Shown: positions 36,379 to 48,159, counted from the first letter of the stretch. The stretch: 64,000 bases of DNA from Sarcocystis neurona (GCA_000727475.1 KL647288.1:6165414-6229413); one strand, 5' to 3'. Notes: generated by a model from the sequence alone, not told the origin. Numbers and translations are program-made.

Positions 36379-36980
36379 NNNNNNNNNNNNNNNNNNNNNN
36401 NNNNNNNNNNNNNNNNNNNNNNNNNNNNNNNNNNNNNNNNNNNNNNNNNNNNNNNNNNNNNNNNNNNNNNNNNNNNNNNNNNNNNNNNNNNNNNNNNNNN
36501 NNNNNNNNNNNNNNNNNNNNNNNNNNNNNNNNNNNNNNNNNNNNNNNNNNNNNNNNNNNNNNNNNNNNNNNNNNNNNNNNNNNNNNNNNNNNNNNNNNNN
36601 NNNNNNNNNNNNNNNNNNNNNNNNNNNNNNNNNNNNNNNNNNNNNNNNNNNNNNNNNNNNNNNNNNNNNNNNNNNNNNNNNNNNNNNNNNNNNNNNNNNN
36701 NNNNNNNNNNNNNNNNNNNNNNNNNNNNNNNNNNNNNNNNNNNNNNNNNNNNNNNNNNNNNNNNNNNNNNNNNNNNNNNNNNNNNNNNNNNNNNNNNNNN
36801 NNNNNNNNNNNNNNNNNNNNNNNNNNNNNNNNNNNNNNNNNNNNNNNNNNNNNNNNNNNNNNNNNNNNNNNNNNNNNNNNNNNNNNNNNNTGTGTGTGTG
36901 TGTGTCTGTGTGTGTGTGTCTGTGTGTGTGTGTGTGTGTCTCTGTGTGTGTGTGTGTGTGTCTGTGTGTGTGTGTGTGTG
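36223..36980. repeat. (TG)n microsatellite with assembly gap
   Basis: A TG/TC-interrupted run (36223-36378) enters 512 N (36379-36890) and resumes (36891-36980). The gap therefore lies within the microsatellite; its true length is unknown. Long Cys-Val or Thr-His frames across it are artefacts of the repeat. Confidence 0.95.
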
Positions 36981-36989
36981 TGGGCGGGT

Positions 36990-37532
36990 GTGTCACACCA
37001 GAATTGTCCAGCAACTTCCACATTTCACAGAAGGTCTTTGGCAAGTTTGGGGTTAATATAACAGAGAACTCGACGTCGAGCAGGACTGTTTTTCCCCGTA
37101 TAACTAAAGAAGCTGACCTCGAAATACAGCTCACCCTCTCTGCCTCGGATTTGCAGGTGAACCTCTGCATGGCTGTACGTGGTCAGAGGTAGGGCACCAC
37201 ATCAGACGCAGAGAAGTGAGCATTTGGACTCCATGATACAAGGGTCTCTGGAAATGCAGAAGAGAACATTGGGGCCTGGGACGAGGTGCGCTGTAAGGAA
37301 GAGCGTATGGATACGTGTGTGTAGTTCACTGTAGTTAGTACCTTGTGTTTCGTCTTGTGTCGAAGGGCCGCGGCCCTGCGTTACCTGATAGTGTCTCTCA
37401 GGAAACAATATTTTAGTCCTGGTTGACGGGGTGTCCGCCACTCTCACCAAAATGCAAAAAGGCGAAAAAGTCGACGTTAACTGCGTGTCCGGTGGGCAAA
37501 GTGCAGTAGTGAATTCTGTTGTACGCAGTTAA
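36990..37532 (+). CDS. Alternative plus-strand reading, FKBP-like (conflicts with minus gene)
   Basis: Plus-strand segments ending at 37156 (FPRITKEADLEIQLTLSASD), 37265-37292 (NIGAWDEVR) and 37417-37532 join in phase. The last gives LVDGVSATLTKMQKGEKVDV, which resembles the GL..AL.KMKKGEKA stretch of FKBP domains, and ends at a TAA. It overlaps the last exon of the EFCAB10-like gene in antisense. The minus gene has better context, so this is kept only as an alternative. Confidence 0.22.
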
Positions 37533-39226
37533 TGCGTGGTGGGGGTTGATCAGAGATACGCATCTGAAGAAGCGTTTTGCTATCCGTACACGTAGGTGAG
37601 CGGGCACGTGGTCCTCATAACTAACGAAGCAGGACGATACTGCCCGTGTATCCGTGTAAGTTGTTTCCTACCATTTTGGAGTTCTTACAGTGCAGCAGTT
37701 GTCTGGCAGGAAGATTTTCTTCCTTGCCGCCCGTAAGTAAGTTGAAGTAGACGGGGAAGTCGTGCGCATTGAAGAGGCCGAGTTTTCTGTCTGCTCCACG
37801 TGATTTAGGAATTTGTGAGCTCTCGGGAAGTCCATCAGAATCTTTATCTGTAGCGGCCGTTGCGTCTGGTGAGCGTCGTGCTTCATGTATTTCTGAAAGT
37901 TCATTCACGAGGAACTCCCTAACGTTTCCAGGTTTAATGTAAAAGAGGCGTGACAACAGATTCTGCACATACAAATAATGTGGACGAAACACACGATCCC
38001 CTGATAAATGTATGTCAGGCGGTTCAATACTATCGCCGTCGTAGGCGAAAAAAACAGGCGAGGTGATCTTCTAAAAGAAGTGCGTTTTGCCACCTACCAC
38101 CCACGCGTTTCCCTTGTTTTTTGATCAAGTTTCGTTAATTCGCAGGAGTTGTGCTTGGGCTAGCTAGACCACAGAGCTCGTAGCTACGCTGCACGCTGTG
38201 TTGGGAATCTTGCATTTGTGGTGACATTAAGTTCGACTGTGTGTCCACTTGTGGCGCCAATAATGCCAGCAGGTCTCAGCTAGACCGAGTCGAACCCTCA
38301 GGAAGCGCACAGAGAGCATAGAGAAGGATGCATAGCCCAGTGAAGGCAACCATCGGTCGAAAGATTCTGCAGCGTGAGATCTATTCCTCTCGGAGGATCC
38401 TCTACCTAATGCGGCTGGTGAGCCGTTTCTGAAGGGAACGAGCTGCTATCGAGAGGCGTCTAGTGCGGCGACCGCGCAGACACTCTGTGCTGAGCCCATT
38501 GTCACACGCTACGCTGAAGCGTGTCGCAGTCGGCCTTCGTGCGCGTCTGCTTATGTGGTTTGACTTCTTCGCAACAACTAACTGTCCTACCTTGAATAAT
38601 TCGAGTATCCCGTGGTCGAAGACGTACTGCAGTGCCGCGTCCCGTGTGTTTTCCGCGGTTGGCAACATGTAGACCTCCGCGTCGTCTTGGTCCGGCGGCG
38701 TCCCGGGCACTGCAGCTTTTTGCACAGCAGAGTGTTGCCGAGCCCATCTACGTGAAAGAACTAGAGAAGTGCTTCCAAGTAATTACTGATAGGGACGCTG
38801 ACAGGCTGGTACATGCGCGCGTCGGTATATCAAGGTGTTAAAGCTTTCTCCCGTGAAGGGAGACGCACGTAGAGCTTTCTGCTCTACGTGAAAGAACTAG
38901 AGAAGTGCTTCCAAGTAATTACTGATAGGGACGCTGACAGGCTGGTACATGCGCGCGTCGGTATATCAAGGTGTTAAAGCTTTCTCCCTATACTACATGA
39001 GATGGAGAGCACGCACTCAGCAGGATGACATGTTGTTGCTGTCTACGTTATTACCTGACGGTTTTCGTTCTCGCCATACTTTGCGAGTCTTCCAGCCCCT
39101 GTACACGGCTTGAAGCAAAACTACGAGTCTGTCCAGTTCCCCGTGGCGGTCGGGCGAGAGCTTCTGACTCGGTCTCGCTTCATCATCTGGAGAAAATCCC
39201 TTGCATTCCTTTCCAGCTTTCACCAT
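37413..39226 (-). CDS. IQ motif + RIIa-like protein, EFCAB10-like
   Basis: Exons 39226-39055, 38709-38591 and 37962-37672 (or 37689) splice in phase, with a final exon ending at a TAA at 37413-37415. The start ATG opens MVKAGKECKGF. Residues about 34-50 hold an IQ-like calmodulin-binding motif (VVLLQAVYRGWKTRKVW). Spliced residues YVFDHGILELFKNLLSRLFY then IKPGNVREFLVNELSEI match the RIIa/DPY30-type helical hairpin seen in EFCAB10 and related axonemal proteins. Next comes an EF-hand-like segment (LFNAHDFPVYFNLL) and a last exon with GHAVNVDFFAFLHFG, similar to the end of an EF-hand. EFCAB10-type proteins are linked to cilia, so a role in the microgamete axoneme is inferred. The splice between exon 3 and the last exon is not settled; an alternative end at 37477 is possible. 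Confidence 0.72.
38747..38988 (+). repeat. Exact 106-bp direct repeat with hairpin spacer
   Basis: 38747-38852 is repeated without change at 38883-38988 (period 136). The 30-bp spacer and the start of copy 2 form a perfect 10-bp inverted repeat, 38866-38875 with 38881-38890 around a TTTCT loop. It lies wholly within intron 1 of the IQ/RIIa-like gene. Confidence 0.95.
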
Positions 39227-40234
39227 TGCGAAGGAGAAAATTAAAGCATACTACCGGTAAGAGACAGCTTCCTGGAGGCACGCGAATGAACTCCCTACGG
39301 GCATATATAAAGGTAGACGGCTTACGCGAAGGCGGAGCTCTGCGAATCCACGTTTGCGTAATAATTACTTGTACCAACACACGCGTATGATGCAGCAGGA
39401 CTGTGGTATTTTTGCCGAGAAAATGTATGGCGATTTTACTGTTGGCTGTGTCGTTCTCTCGGTAGTGACAGCGCGCTTCACCAGCGGAGCATGAGAGCTA
39501 CGTATGTCCTGCGGTGCCGCCTTTTCGCAAGTGACGCATGCAATTCAGCATAAGCGAAAGTATCAGGATACAGTAAAAGTCAGTGAGAGAACGTGTAAGT
39601 GTTCCCCACCTACATGTACGTATGTTTCACATGGCGTGCGAGAGAATCCACTGTCTTTCGCTGCGCCATGATTATTCATTATACACTGGTGTTTCACGAG
39701 AACTGTGTTTGAGTCCTCGCTTCAGTTACGCCTGCACCATGACGCTGGCGTGCAGCCCAGCGCCATTCCGTACCTAGATGCCCATCCCAGCCGTGTCGGA
39801 CAGTGAAGACGGATTACACAGCAGTATCCACAAGTCCGGTCATCACGATACTAAACTTCCTTTTCTGTCAATGTTCCAACGACTGATGTGCGTGTGTGTA
39901 TAGGTGTGAAAAGAAAGCGGTTATGCGACCGTAGCTTTTGACGAGCACACATGCTTAGCTACGCGCCCATAAAGATCCGCGTTAGTGCGTACTTGAAATG
40001 CCGCTTCCAAGTGCGGACGCCGTAGATCTCATACGGGTACTGTAAACATGTGCACACGACACCTTGCCAGCGTAAGGATCCGGTGTGTGTGTGTGTGTGT
40101 GTGTTTGTGTGTGTGTGTGGTTAGCCTGCTCACCTAACTCACATGGCAAAACGCGTTAAATGTGTCAGCGTATAGCTACAGGTGTCCATTAAGGGACAAG
40201 GGCGGGTGTGCCGCGATGGGGCCCCTCTTCGCAC
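39227..40234. other. No gene recognised; (GT)n at 40083-40120
   Basis: Upstream region of the IQ/RIIa-like gene. A GT dinucleotide tract with one TT interruption occupies 40083-40120. No exon recognised. Confidence 0.5.
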
Positions 40235-40358
40235 CTGAAGGAATGAACCAGCCTGCCGTGTGCAACAAGCTTCCGACCAACGCTTCAGCTCGTCAGTGCC
40301 GTCCACAAAATCGAGTCCTACCGCATTTGCACGTCCGTCTGCATACGCTGCGCACAAT
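40235..40358 (-). CDS. Isolated exon of an unrecognised gene
   Basis: Acceptor CGCTCCAG and donor CAG/GTGCGA bound a 124-nt frame of 41 codons: LCAAYADGRANAVGLDFVDG then TDELKRWSEACC. Composition and splice sites suggest real coding, but the flanking exons were not found and the family is unknown. Confidence 0.4.
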
Positions 40359-41196
40359 CTGGAGCGGGCAATACAAATTGGGAACACGGTGGTGCGATCA
40401 AAGTATCAACTGCTTCTTTGGCGCTTCGGCACCTCAACGTAACAATATAAAATGAGCTGTGCAGTGGTCACTCTGGGCCACTGATTCAGGCGGCAGCATC
40501 AGAATGTTCCTCCAGATTCGACCTCGCTCCTAACTGCTACGGCGACAAATCAGATGACGGAAAACGTTACAAGTCGAGCTGCTGCGGATCTACATGAGAT
40601 GACGACAGCTCCCCGCTTAGCACGGAATGAGAGAAAAACATTCATGGCACGGAGTGCTGCTGTCAGCCGTAAGTGTCCCCTGCCAGAACGTCGACGCAGG
40701 GTGGGTGCCGCTGATACGCGGACGGGTCACTAATGTTACATTCTGCCTGATGCGAGCTTACATCATTGGCACGCGCAAATCACCAAAGCCTTAGTTGTTG
40801 CAACGGCCTACACCTTTTTGTAAAAAGGGCAGGAAACCCCCAACACATACTCTCCCGACATGGCGCAGCTCTCTCCGGGCTTACACACTCTCCCACGTAA
40901 CCGCACGTTTGCTCGGGCGGTTGTAGAGCAATACCAATCAACACGGTCATCTCTCGAGCAAGCGTGGATATTGGAAAACATGTTAAGTTGACGCAATTTC
41001 AGAAGGAGCAATAATTCACTAGAAGAAAAGGGAAGAAACGGCAGAGTGTCAGACGAACAGCACAAGAGGCCTCAGGAGATGAAGTGACAATGAGGGGAAG
41101 GAATTGCAGAAGCGGCGCGTTTGTTGACGAGCAGGACAGCAGCTTATCGTACTGAGTAGCGTAAGAAAGATATTCATTACTGGAAGGAGCCCTCGA
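40359..41196. other. No settled gene; possible small plus-strand exon
   Basis: A plus-strand stretch at about 40532-40668 reads TNQMTENVTSRAAADLHEM and ends at a CGTAAGT donor, so it may be an exon. Nothing else is convincing. Confidence 0.25.
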
Positions 41197-44100
41197 TCAC
41201 ATGACGCAGTGCGGGACGATGAGCTGATTCATTATGGCTTGAATGCCCATATTAATTCTGACGAAGTCTGGATCGACCGCCAGTTCTTTGTGATTGAAAA
41301 AGACTGCAGATTCGACGTCCTCCGAGGTCAGTCCAAACTTCTTCTGAACTCTTGCCCCCACATACGCCTGCGCCGTCAACGTAACGTTTTTCACGTCGAA
41401 TTTTGCACGACTAGAACTTCTCTGCACGTGCTCGACAAGTTTTTGCAGTTCTTGTCGCATAAACTCGTGTACCTCAATGACCTTCGCCTTATCAATGTGC
41501 TGCCCGCGGACACTCGGCCTGTGATAACGCAGAAAAGTGCGTAAAAACAACTCGTCATAGTTTCTGCATATCCATGCGCTGCAATACATAGAGACGTGTA
41601 ATTGCCGCCTACGCGGCGTAACTTACACATAGCAAATAATTACTGTGGCATCCACGCAGGTGTGACGCCCTGTACAAAGGTGCGCGAACACACGCACCCT
41701 AACACAGAGAATGAAGAAAATGGATCAACTCGGTAGCCGAAGGCAAGAAAGTACGGCGACATACTCATAAGTGGGGAGTCACAACAATTCCTGTAACCCT
41801 GCAAGAGTACGAAGTCGCCCTCGCCTGTTCCGCCTCCGAGAAATTCGTGTAAAAATGTCAGTAACGTGCACTACGTCGCCCCATCAATTCATCCTACAGC
41901 GACGCGACAACGCACGGAATCTCTCGTCTTCGCCAGAAACTCTTACTCGAGAGAAGCCGATGAACTCATGATGCGCATGATCAAATCCTTGATTTGTGGA
42001 TCATGCTGGTACTTGTCCAACAAGCTATCAAAATCTGGCATCGTCATGCCGTATTGCTCCAGCGGGTCTTCCAGATTCCTCCGCGTGACGCGTTCGTACG
42101 CCTGCTCAAATCTGAACAGAAACGCATATACGCATTCTCGTCGTTGCATGATGCATGATTCTCATGACGTACGGAGGTGCAGATGTGTGTACGGCACCCA
42201 GAGAACTGGTGCCGACCCAGTCCTGTTGCAAACAGCAGAATCACAAGGAGTGCTCATCTGCATCCACACAACTGCTTCAATCAGCGGCGACTTCGCCCAC
42301 TCTTCCCCGCAGTGCCAACGTCGCGCGAAAAACGTGACCCGCGTGGCGCCTTGTATGCAGTAGATATCCGTTGCAAGAAGTTGCAGCATATTACTCGCAG
42401 GTAACTCTACTTACAAGAGAAACACGGTGGCGCTCTACGCCTCGTGCAGCGTTGCTGTTGCAGGATTTCACCACGTGAGTCTTCGGCAAGTTTTGTTCAC
42501 CGAGATCGTCACCTTTTCACTAATTCTCACTCGAGGTAAAGCCGAACATTTTTCACCGAAGTGACACACTTCAGCAAAGGACGCTGATTCTGACCTCGTG
42601 TTTTTTGCCAAAAAACACGGTCCTCACTAGTTTGTTACCATTGTTCACCTCCGCAAGTCATACTCATGCAGTCACACCACTGACAGCATGCACACGTCTC
42701 ATACAGCTTCACACAGGTGTACGATGCCGGCATCTTGTGGGAATCAGTACACGCGTAACGGGGTACAACTTCTGAAAACCCGCCCCGCACCTGCATACCC
42801 GCAGCACACACATCAGCGCTCCCACCCCTTCCCCCACCCAATTCTTACCAGTTTAACAACGGCAACTATTGGTCGATTCGCGGCTGCACAGCGTGGTCGC
42901 CCCACGACGAAGGGGACTCACACGAGCGTCAGACGAGTGCAGTAGACCCCTCACCAGGCACATGGTCCATCCTTTACTTTCTGTTTCGTGTCCACTCTCT
43001 TCCTAACCAATAAGTGACGCAAAAAAAACCGTGTTTCCCTCCCGCAGAATATCTTACACTCCGCACTTGTGAACATCTCCTCACTCGTACCTCGTCTGCG
43101 TACTGCCTTGCGAATCGTTCCCATTTTAATCCCCTCTAACACTCTACACCCCCTTGCGAGACGTGACAGGATGGATATGTTTCTCTAAAGCTTGCCTCGT
43201 CATACGGGTACTGCCATATTCACACAACCATCACCCGTACACATCTACAAATTTACATGAGGAAACAATGAAAAGAAGGAACGGAGTGCGTGGAAAAGAT
43301 TTTGCGAGATATGTGACGCAAGGAAGAATGAGAGACGGTGGGCGTGCGAGTCAGAATCTCTTCATTCTCGATGAAGAGAGTATTTCGAAGTGTCCACAAA
43401 AGCCGTTGCAGCTTTCGGAGCCCAATGCTATCATCAGCAACGACGGACGCGTCTCACAAGTAACTTCCCGATGCACGTTTTCCCAGTGTAATCCGTACAA
43501 GAGTGCATACCTGTACACGTATAATGGGTATTCATACACACGGGCGGGTATAACACTGTTCAGCACGTCTGTACGTATGTATACGTGTACAGATATACGA
43601 GCACACATATGGGAAGTCAACCGTAAGTTGAACCCTTTGTCATACGCACCCACACACAGGCATTCACGCCACACCTACACTACATGTAAACACGTATATT
43701 CGGACGCACGCCTGAAAACTGTATCAAGGCGAAGTTTCCCCTGTAACGGATACATATTTCCAAAATAGACCTTCGCCCCACTCATCACAATCTACACAAC
43801 GAACTTCGCCGTTCTGCAGAGCGCATAACAAATCATAAGCGGTTTCAATTCTTCCTGCCGTAATGCACACGCACGTGTACAGAGTAGACTGTTGTACCAC
43901 ACGGATGTATTCTCTGCATCGCGCTCCTGCTTCACCGAACGCAATGTGAGAGTAATATAAAAAAATATGAAGACATATAATATAAAGACAACATGCCGAC
44001 GCAGGACGTCTGCTCATACCATGACAACCGCGGCATTATGTGATGCTAGTGAGTGTACGCAGCCTGTTCTAGGGCGACACAGACTTCTTCACAACTTCGC

Positions 44101-45014
44101 TGAGTCCCAGTTTTGTACCCACAATCTTGCACGACATTTCAGTACATACTTGAAGTTACGCCGCCAGGGTAGTTGCCCAACACACACGTCCATAAAGCCA
44201 TATCGCTACACAGGCAAAACATGTACCCGCAGGCGAAGATACGGATATAAAATCTAGACCCGTACACTGCAACAAACATCATCCAAACTGACCTAACACC
44301 ACAGAAAAAGAATGTGTAACACATGAACCAAAACTTGACCCACGGAAGGTCAATCACGTACGCTTTCCTTGACGGGCGCTGTGTAACGTCCATCGCTTCA
44401 ACTGTAGAAAAACAGTGTAGTCTGCACTGTTTTCTCCGCCTCTGAATTCTGTTGAAAGTGTTTCAATCAGAGGTTGCCACAGCAGCGGTCCACAGCACCG
44501 AGTACAGGAACGCCAACACATGGTCACATTTGCATGCACACCTGAGTATACGAGTACGCATATCTGTACGCAAAGCTAATGCATACACACATGTATACAC
44601 ACGGTTTTAAATGTTAAAGTAGGCATACATACACGAAGCGGGCTTCACTCGCGTGGAAGCAAGCCCTTCGAGTTACGCGTTCGTACGCGTGTACCGATAT
44701 ATCTCGACAATTCCGCATGGATGTGCACACACATTAGTAAGTCCTCCTTGTTTTCTTTCTTCACTCAAAAGGAAAGTGACACCTGCTGCATGTGACTCAC
44801 GTAATGTCCTCCTCGACCATATCCTGGATGAAGTCCTTCATCAAGGCCTTGGTCTTCTCCTGCGTCTTCAAAATTCCACGCAGGATAGTCATAACCTGCT
44901 CCTTTGTGGCCTCTTTAGTGTTGAGTTTCTTCGCCTCCCCCTCGGCCTCCTTCGACTCCCCTCCATCTTCCCGCAACAGATAGTACAGACACGCCGCGGT
45001 CGCCGCTGTGCCTC
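41197..45014 (-). CDS. Unrecognised protein, last three exons
   Basis: Exons 45014-44801, 42111-41947 and 41518-41197 join in exact phase (2, 2). Introns are 2,689 and 428 nt, and the frame ends at a TGA. The product (about 233 residues seen) starts with a small Ala/Leu-rich stretch (TAATAACLYYLLRED) that may be the end of a membrane or signal-anchor helix. It continues as charged helices: KEQVMTILRGILKTQEKTKA, LMKDFIQDMVEEDITFEQAY, LEQYGMTMPDFDSLLDKYQH and KKFGLTSEDVESAVFFNHKE. No Pfam-type domain is recognised. The regular helices and clean splicing show it is a true gene. The acceptor at 45015 means at least one 5' exon lies further right, not identified. The two plus-strand open frames over exon 3 are shadows. 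Confidence 0.75.
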
Positions 45015-46290
45015 CTGGGTGACGATGGACATGCAAACGGGAAGTAAAAAAATCAGAGAAAATACGCACCGCGGCGAGAACACAGGCCTCCCCTACTCTG
45101 TTACACAAACACACCTGCTCCCAACATATATTTGTATGTATATACATATATATACACACACGCGTACTTACGGGCAAACACGTCAGTACATCCATGCGTA
45201 CGAACGCATGTGTCGTACTTGCATGTATACAAACAATCAGCGGCCACGGGAAGCAGGAACGAGCACAGGAAAAGGGTGAAGCTCCTTCTGTAGCGGTATT
45301 CCACCAAATAGGCCGGGACGCACACACCGGACAGGCACCACCGGGACAGCTAACGAATGAAACGTCAATTATCGCTTCTTACTCCGCTGCTACAGCACGC
45401 TCGAATGCAGTAGAAGAGCTGCACCGACACCACACGAACAGGTGTAGCTCCTACGCAAAATGCGACTGGTTCGTCAACCGATCGAAGAATACGGATTTAC
45501 TACTGTTTCCAACCGCAGGATCGATTGTATCTCTGCGGCGTGTGTACACCATGCCGCCCAGTCGGTGTACACATTGGCACTTCCTTCACAGCCTTCCTAT
45601 GTAACGACTGTATCTTTGTGGTGTACGTACACAACGCTGCCAAATCGCTCGAATTTCGCACAATGGCTGTCGTCGACAAGGCTTCTCCCGAGCGTCTAAG
45701 AATGCGTGGCCATCTACAAACTGCTACCTACTTCAACTGATGTGCAACATAAGCAAGCACACCACACTCCCGCGAGCTCACCGCAGCATCTTGTTGTTAA
45801 CTGCCGATACGAAGCATGCCTGCAGGGCTACAATCTGAATCATATACTTGCCTAAAGACGACAAGAGTACGGACACAAATGCATAGATACGGCAGCACGG
45901 CGGAAAGAGAGTTCTTAAGCATGCAGGGCTAACGTAGAACACCACACAATACCAGCTACCTTTCTGGACTGTAATGACGCTGGAAGACCACAATCACTGT
46001 CCACAAGAGCTCACGAGTAAAAACAAGGCGACGCGTCTGCCCTGCTGGACGCTTGATTGTGTGGCGCACTGTGCACACAGATGAACACTCCGGTTATACA
46101 CCGACGGACGTAGCATCAGAACAGAAAGGATGCGCACTACCGTTCCCGCGGAGTCAGCAGCGGGGCGCGGGATCATTCTGCAAATAGAAATTTTCCACCC
46201 AAAGATGCCAGACAATCCTCAGGATCCCACGCGTGGAGATGTTTCCATCGTCAATTCGTCGGCCTCCACATACCGGCACCAACATAACAG
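45015..46290. other. No settled gene
   Basis: Holds the unknown 5' part of the 41197-45014 gene and perhaps an early plus-strand exon (MAVVDKASPERLRMRGHLQT at 45664-45740; GIILQIEIFHPKMPD near 46165). Confidence 0.3.
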
Positions 46291-46680
46291 AATTTCATTG
46301 AGTCCATCACTTTTTTCCGTTTGCTACAACTGCTGGTCGAACACCTCTACCCACGGATGCGCGGTCCGACCAACACAATACTCACTCCACGTGCAGAGCT
46401 CGCAATGCTACAGCTGTACATTGTGCGCGTTGCTTGCGGAATTCCAGAAAATCCGTTTCTCAATGTCCACGAAGATGTTTCCCAGCGGAATCAGCTCTCC
46501 ACAACGTTGCACTACACTAATCAGCGGCTTTTGTTGCACGTAAGCAAAGCTCTCTTGCCCATGTGTGACCTACTAGTACTACGAAGTGTCATGTCACGAG
46601 TCGACAATGTCGAAGATACCATTCACGAGCCCGGCACGCGCATGATGTCCTGTTTTACAAAAAAGAAAATCTGGGGCCAC
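46291..46680 (+). CDS. Exon of an unrecognised helical protein
   Basis: After an acceptor (CATAACAG) the plus strand reads a natural helical sequence: NFIESITFFRLLQLLVEHLY, TPRAELAMLQLYIVRVACG, QRLLLHVSKALLPMCDLLVL. It stays open to 46827, though coding quality falls after about 46650, where a donor is likely. A further small exon may follow the TTTTTCCAG at 46772. The alternating helices could be armadillo- or HEAT-like, but that is not established. Neighbouring exons are unknown. Confidence 0.5.
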
Positions 46681-47578
46681 GTCTGTGGCAGGCCGAAGCA
46701 CTTACGTCATCACACGTGTACATGCGTGACGCGTAAGCACACAACCGAAGCAAGGATCATGTTTTTCCAGGTATCTACCAGAGACTTCTTTTATTTACTG
46801 ACAACATACAGAGTACTATCTAACTAGACCTTGGCAAGCAGAAGCCACCTTTGCTGTTTGAAGTTTATACCAAAAGAGATCTCTCTGTTCCGGTAGTCAC
46901 CCTTAATGCGTGACTCGAGGAACTAGTCACGTACGAAGTGTTCTTACTCCTGTTGTTCTTGTTGTGCATTGTTTCCTCTGATGTAGTATACACGGTATGT
47001 CCGCACGCATTTTCTACCTCTCCCGCCCCCTCGCTGAGCATATATCGATTGACAAACGTAGCATAGGTGTCAGTCTTTGAAGCCGGTTGCACTTGTTAGA
47101 GGGTGAGGTTCTACTTCTTCCCCCCTTTCATCGAGTGTACACACAGATGCATATACACGAAGCGAATCCGCATGCCTTCGACGCTCAGGACAGACGTGAG
47201 ACAGAAACGAGGTATCTGCCGCGGCATACTTCGGCAGTGGACCGCGCATCTGCGTCGTTATCGGCCAAACGCGTAGATATATTTTCATGAAAATTTGTCG
47301 AAGTACATGCACGATGACCTGTATGTGCAAGGATCGCAGTTCTACTTCTTCCAAGGACACTGTAAGCTTTTGGGTCACGTCTGCCGCCTTTGGCGTGTAC
47401 ACTAAAGAGTAGAACAAGATATATAAGCTTGCAATGCAGCACTTTCTGTTTGCGTGCACAGGAGACGTACGCGCACGCATGCGTCAGTCTCCACTGCACA
47501 GGACGAGGAAATAGTACCAACTGTGGAAAGAGGTGGGGTTTCATGCTTTCGTAGCGTATAAAAGGGAACGTACTAAAC

Positions 47579-48079
47579 ATGGAGTTGTTTCTTTCACATT
47601 ACGTGAAGAAGTTCCGCAGAGCGAACAGCATGGAAAAGGGGAATGTGGGGGCTGAGAGCATCGATGAAGGTACTACAAATTTTGATGCAGCACCGAAGGG
47701 GAATGTGGCATGTCCCGGAAGTACGAAGGAAAAAAAGAGTCGCAGGCTTAATGGCAAAATCGATCCAGTACACACGCCCTCCAGTCCAAATACAACCAAG
47801 AAAATCCTCTTCTCTCCCAGAGCCGTACCCGCGCGCGGAGGAGCACGGGCAAGTTTACGGAGGGGGGGGGGGGCGGAGTTGTGGCGTACCTGCAATGAGG
47901 AGAAGCTGTCTCCACGTCAGTTGCATAGCGGAATCACCTGTGGCGTCTTGAAGGAAGGGAAAGTAAAGAAAGAAATACCAGCACGAGAGCAGATCCCGGC
48001 AGCAAAGCGTCACAATTCTCTCGGCTGCCGCAAAGCAGGGTACGCCAGCAACAGCATCGGCGGTGCCGCAGCCGCGTAG
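47579..48079 (+). CDS. Candidate basic protein, open frame of 166 residues
   Basis: ATG-initiated plus-strand frame, Lys/Arg/Ser/Gly-rich (MELFLSHYVKKFRRANSMEK at the start, GGAAAA at the end). A run of 12 G at 47862-47873 lies in the frame and would make it sensitive to frameshift. No domain recognised. It may be an exon of a low-complexity nuclear protein or chance; the region just right (48123-48503) is CAG-rich and also open. Confidence 0.33.
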   Translation: MELFLSHYVKKFRRANSMEKGNVGAESIDEGTTNFDAAPKGNVACPGSTKEKKSRRLNGKIDPVHTPSSPNTTKKILFSPRAVPARGGARASLRRGGGAELWRTCNEEKLSPRQLHSGITCGVLKEGKVKKEIPAREQIPAAKRHNSLGCRKAGYASNSIGGAAAA

Positions 48080-48159
48080 CAGCAGTAGATGCGTGTGGTC
48101 TTGAACGCACGGAACAGCAGCAGTGGAACAAAGGACTGCTAGGGTAGGAACAAGCACTT

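Noticed and set aside
36053..37192. Long frames of alternating Cys-Val (+) or Thr-His (-) through the gap
   Set aside because: Produced by the TG repeat and the N run; not protein.
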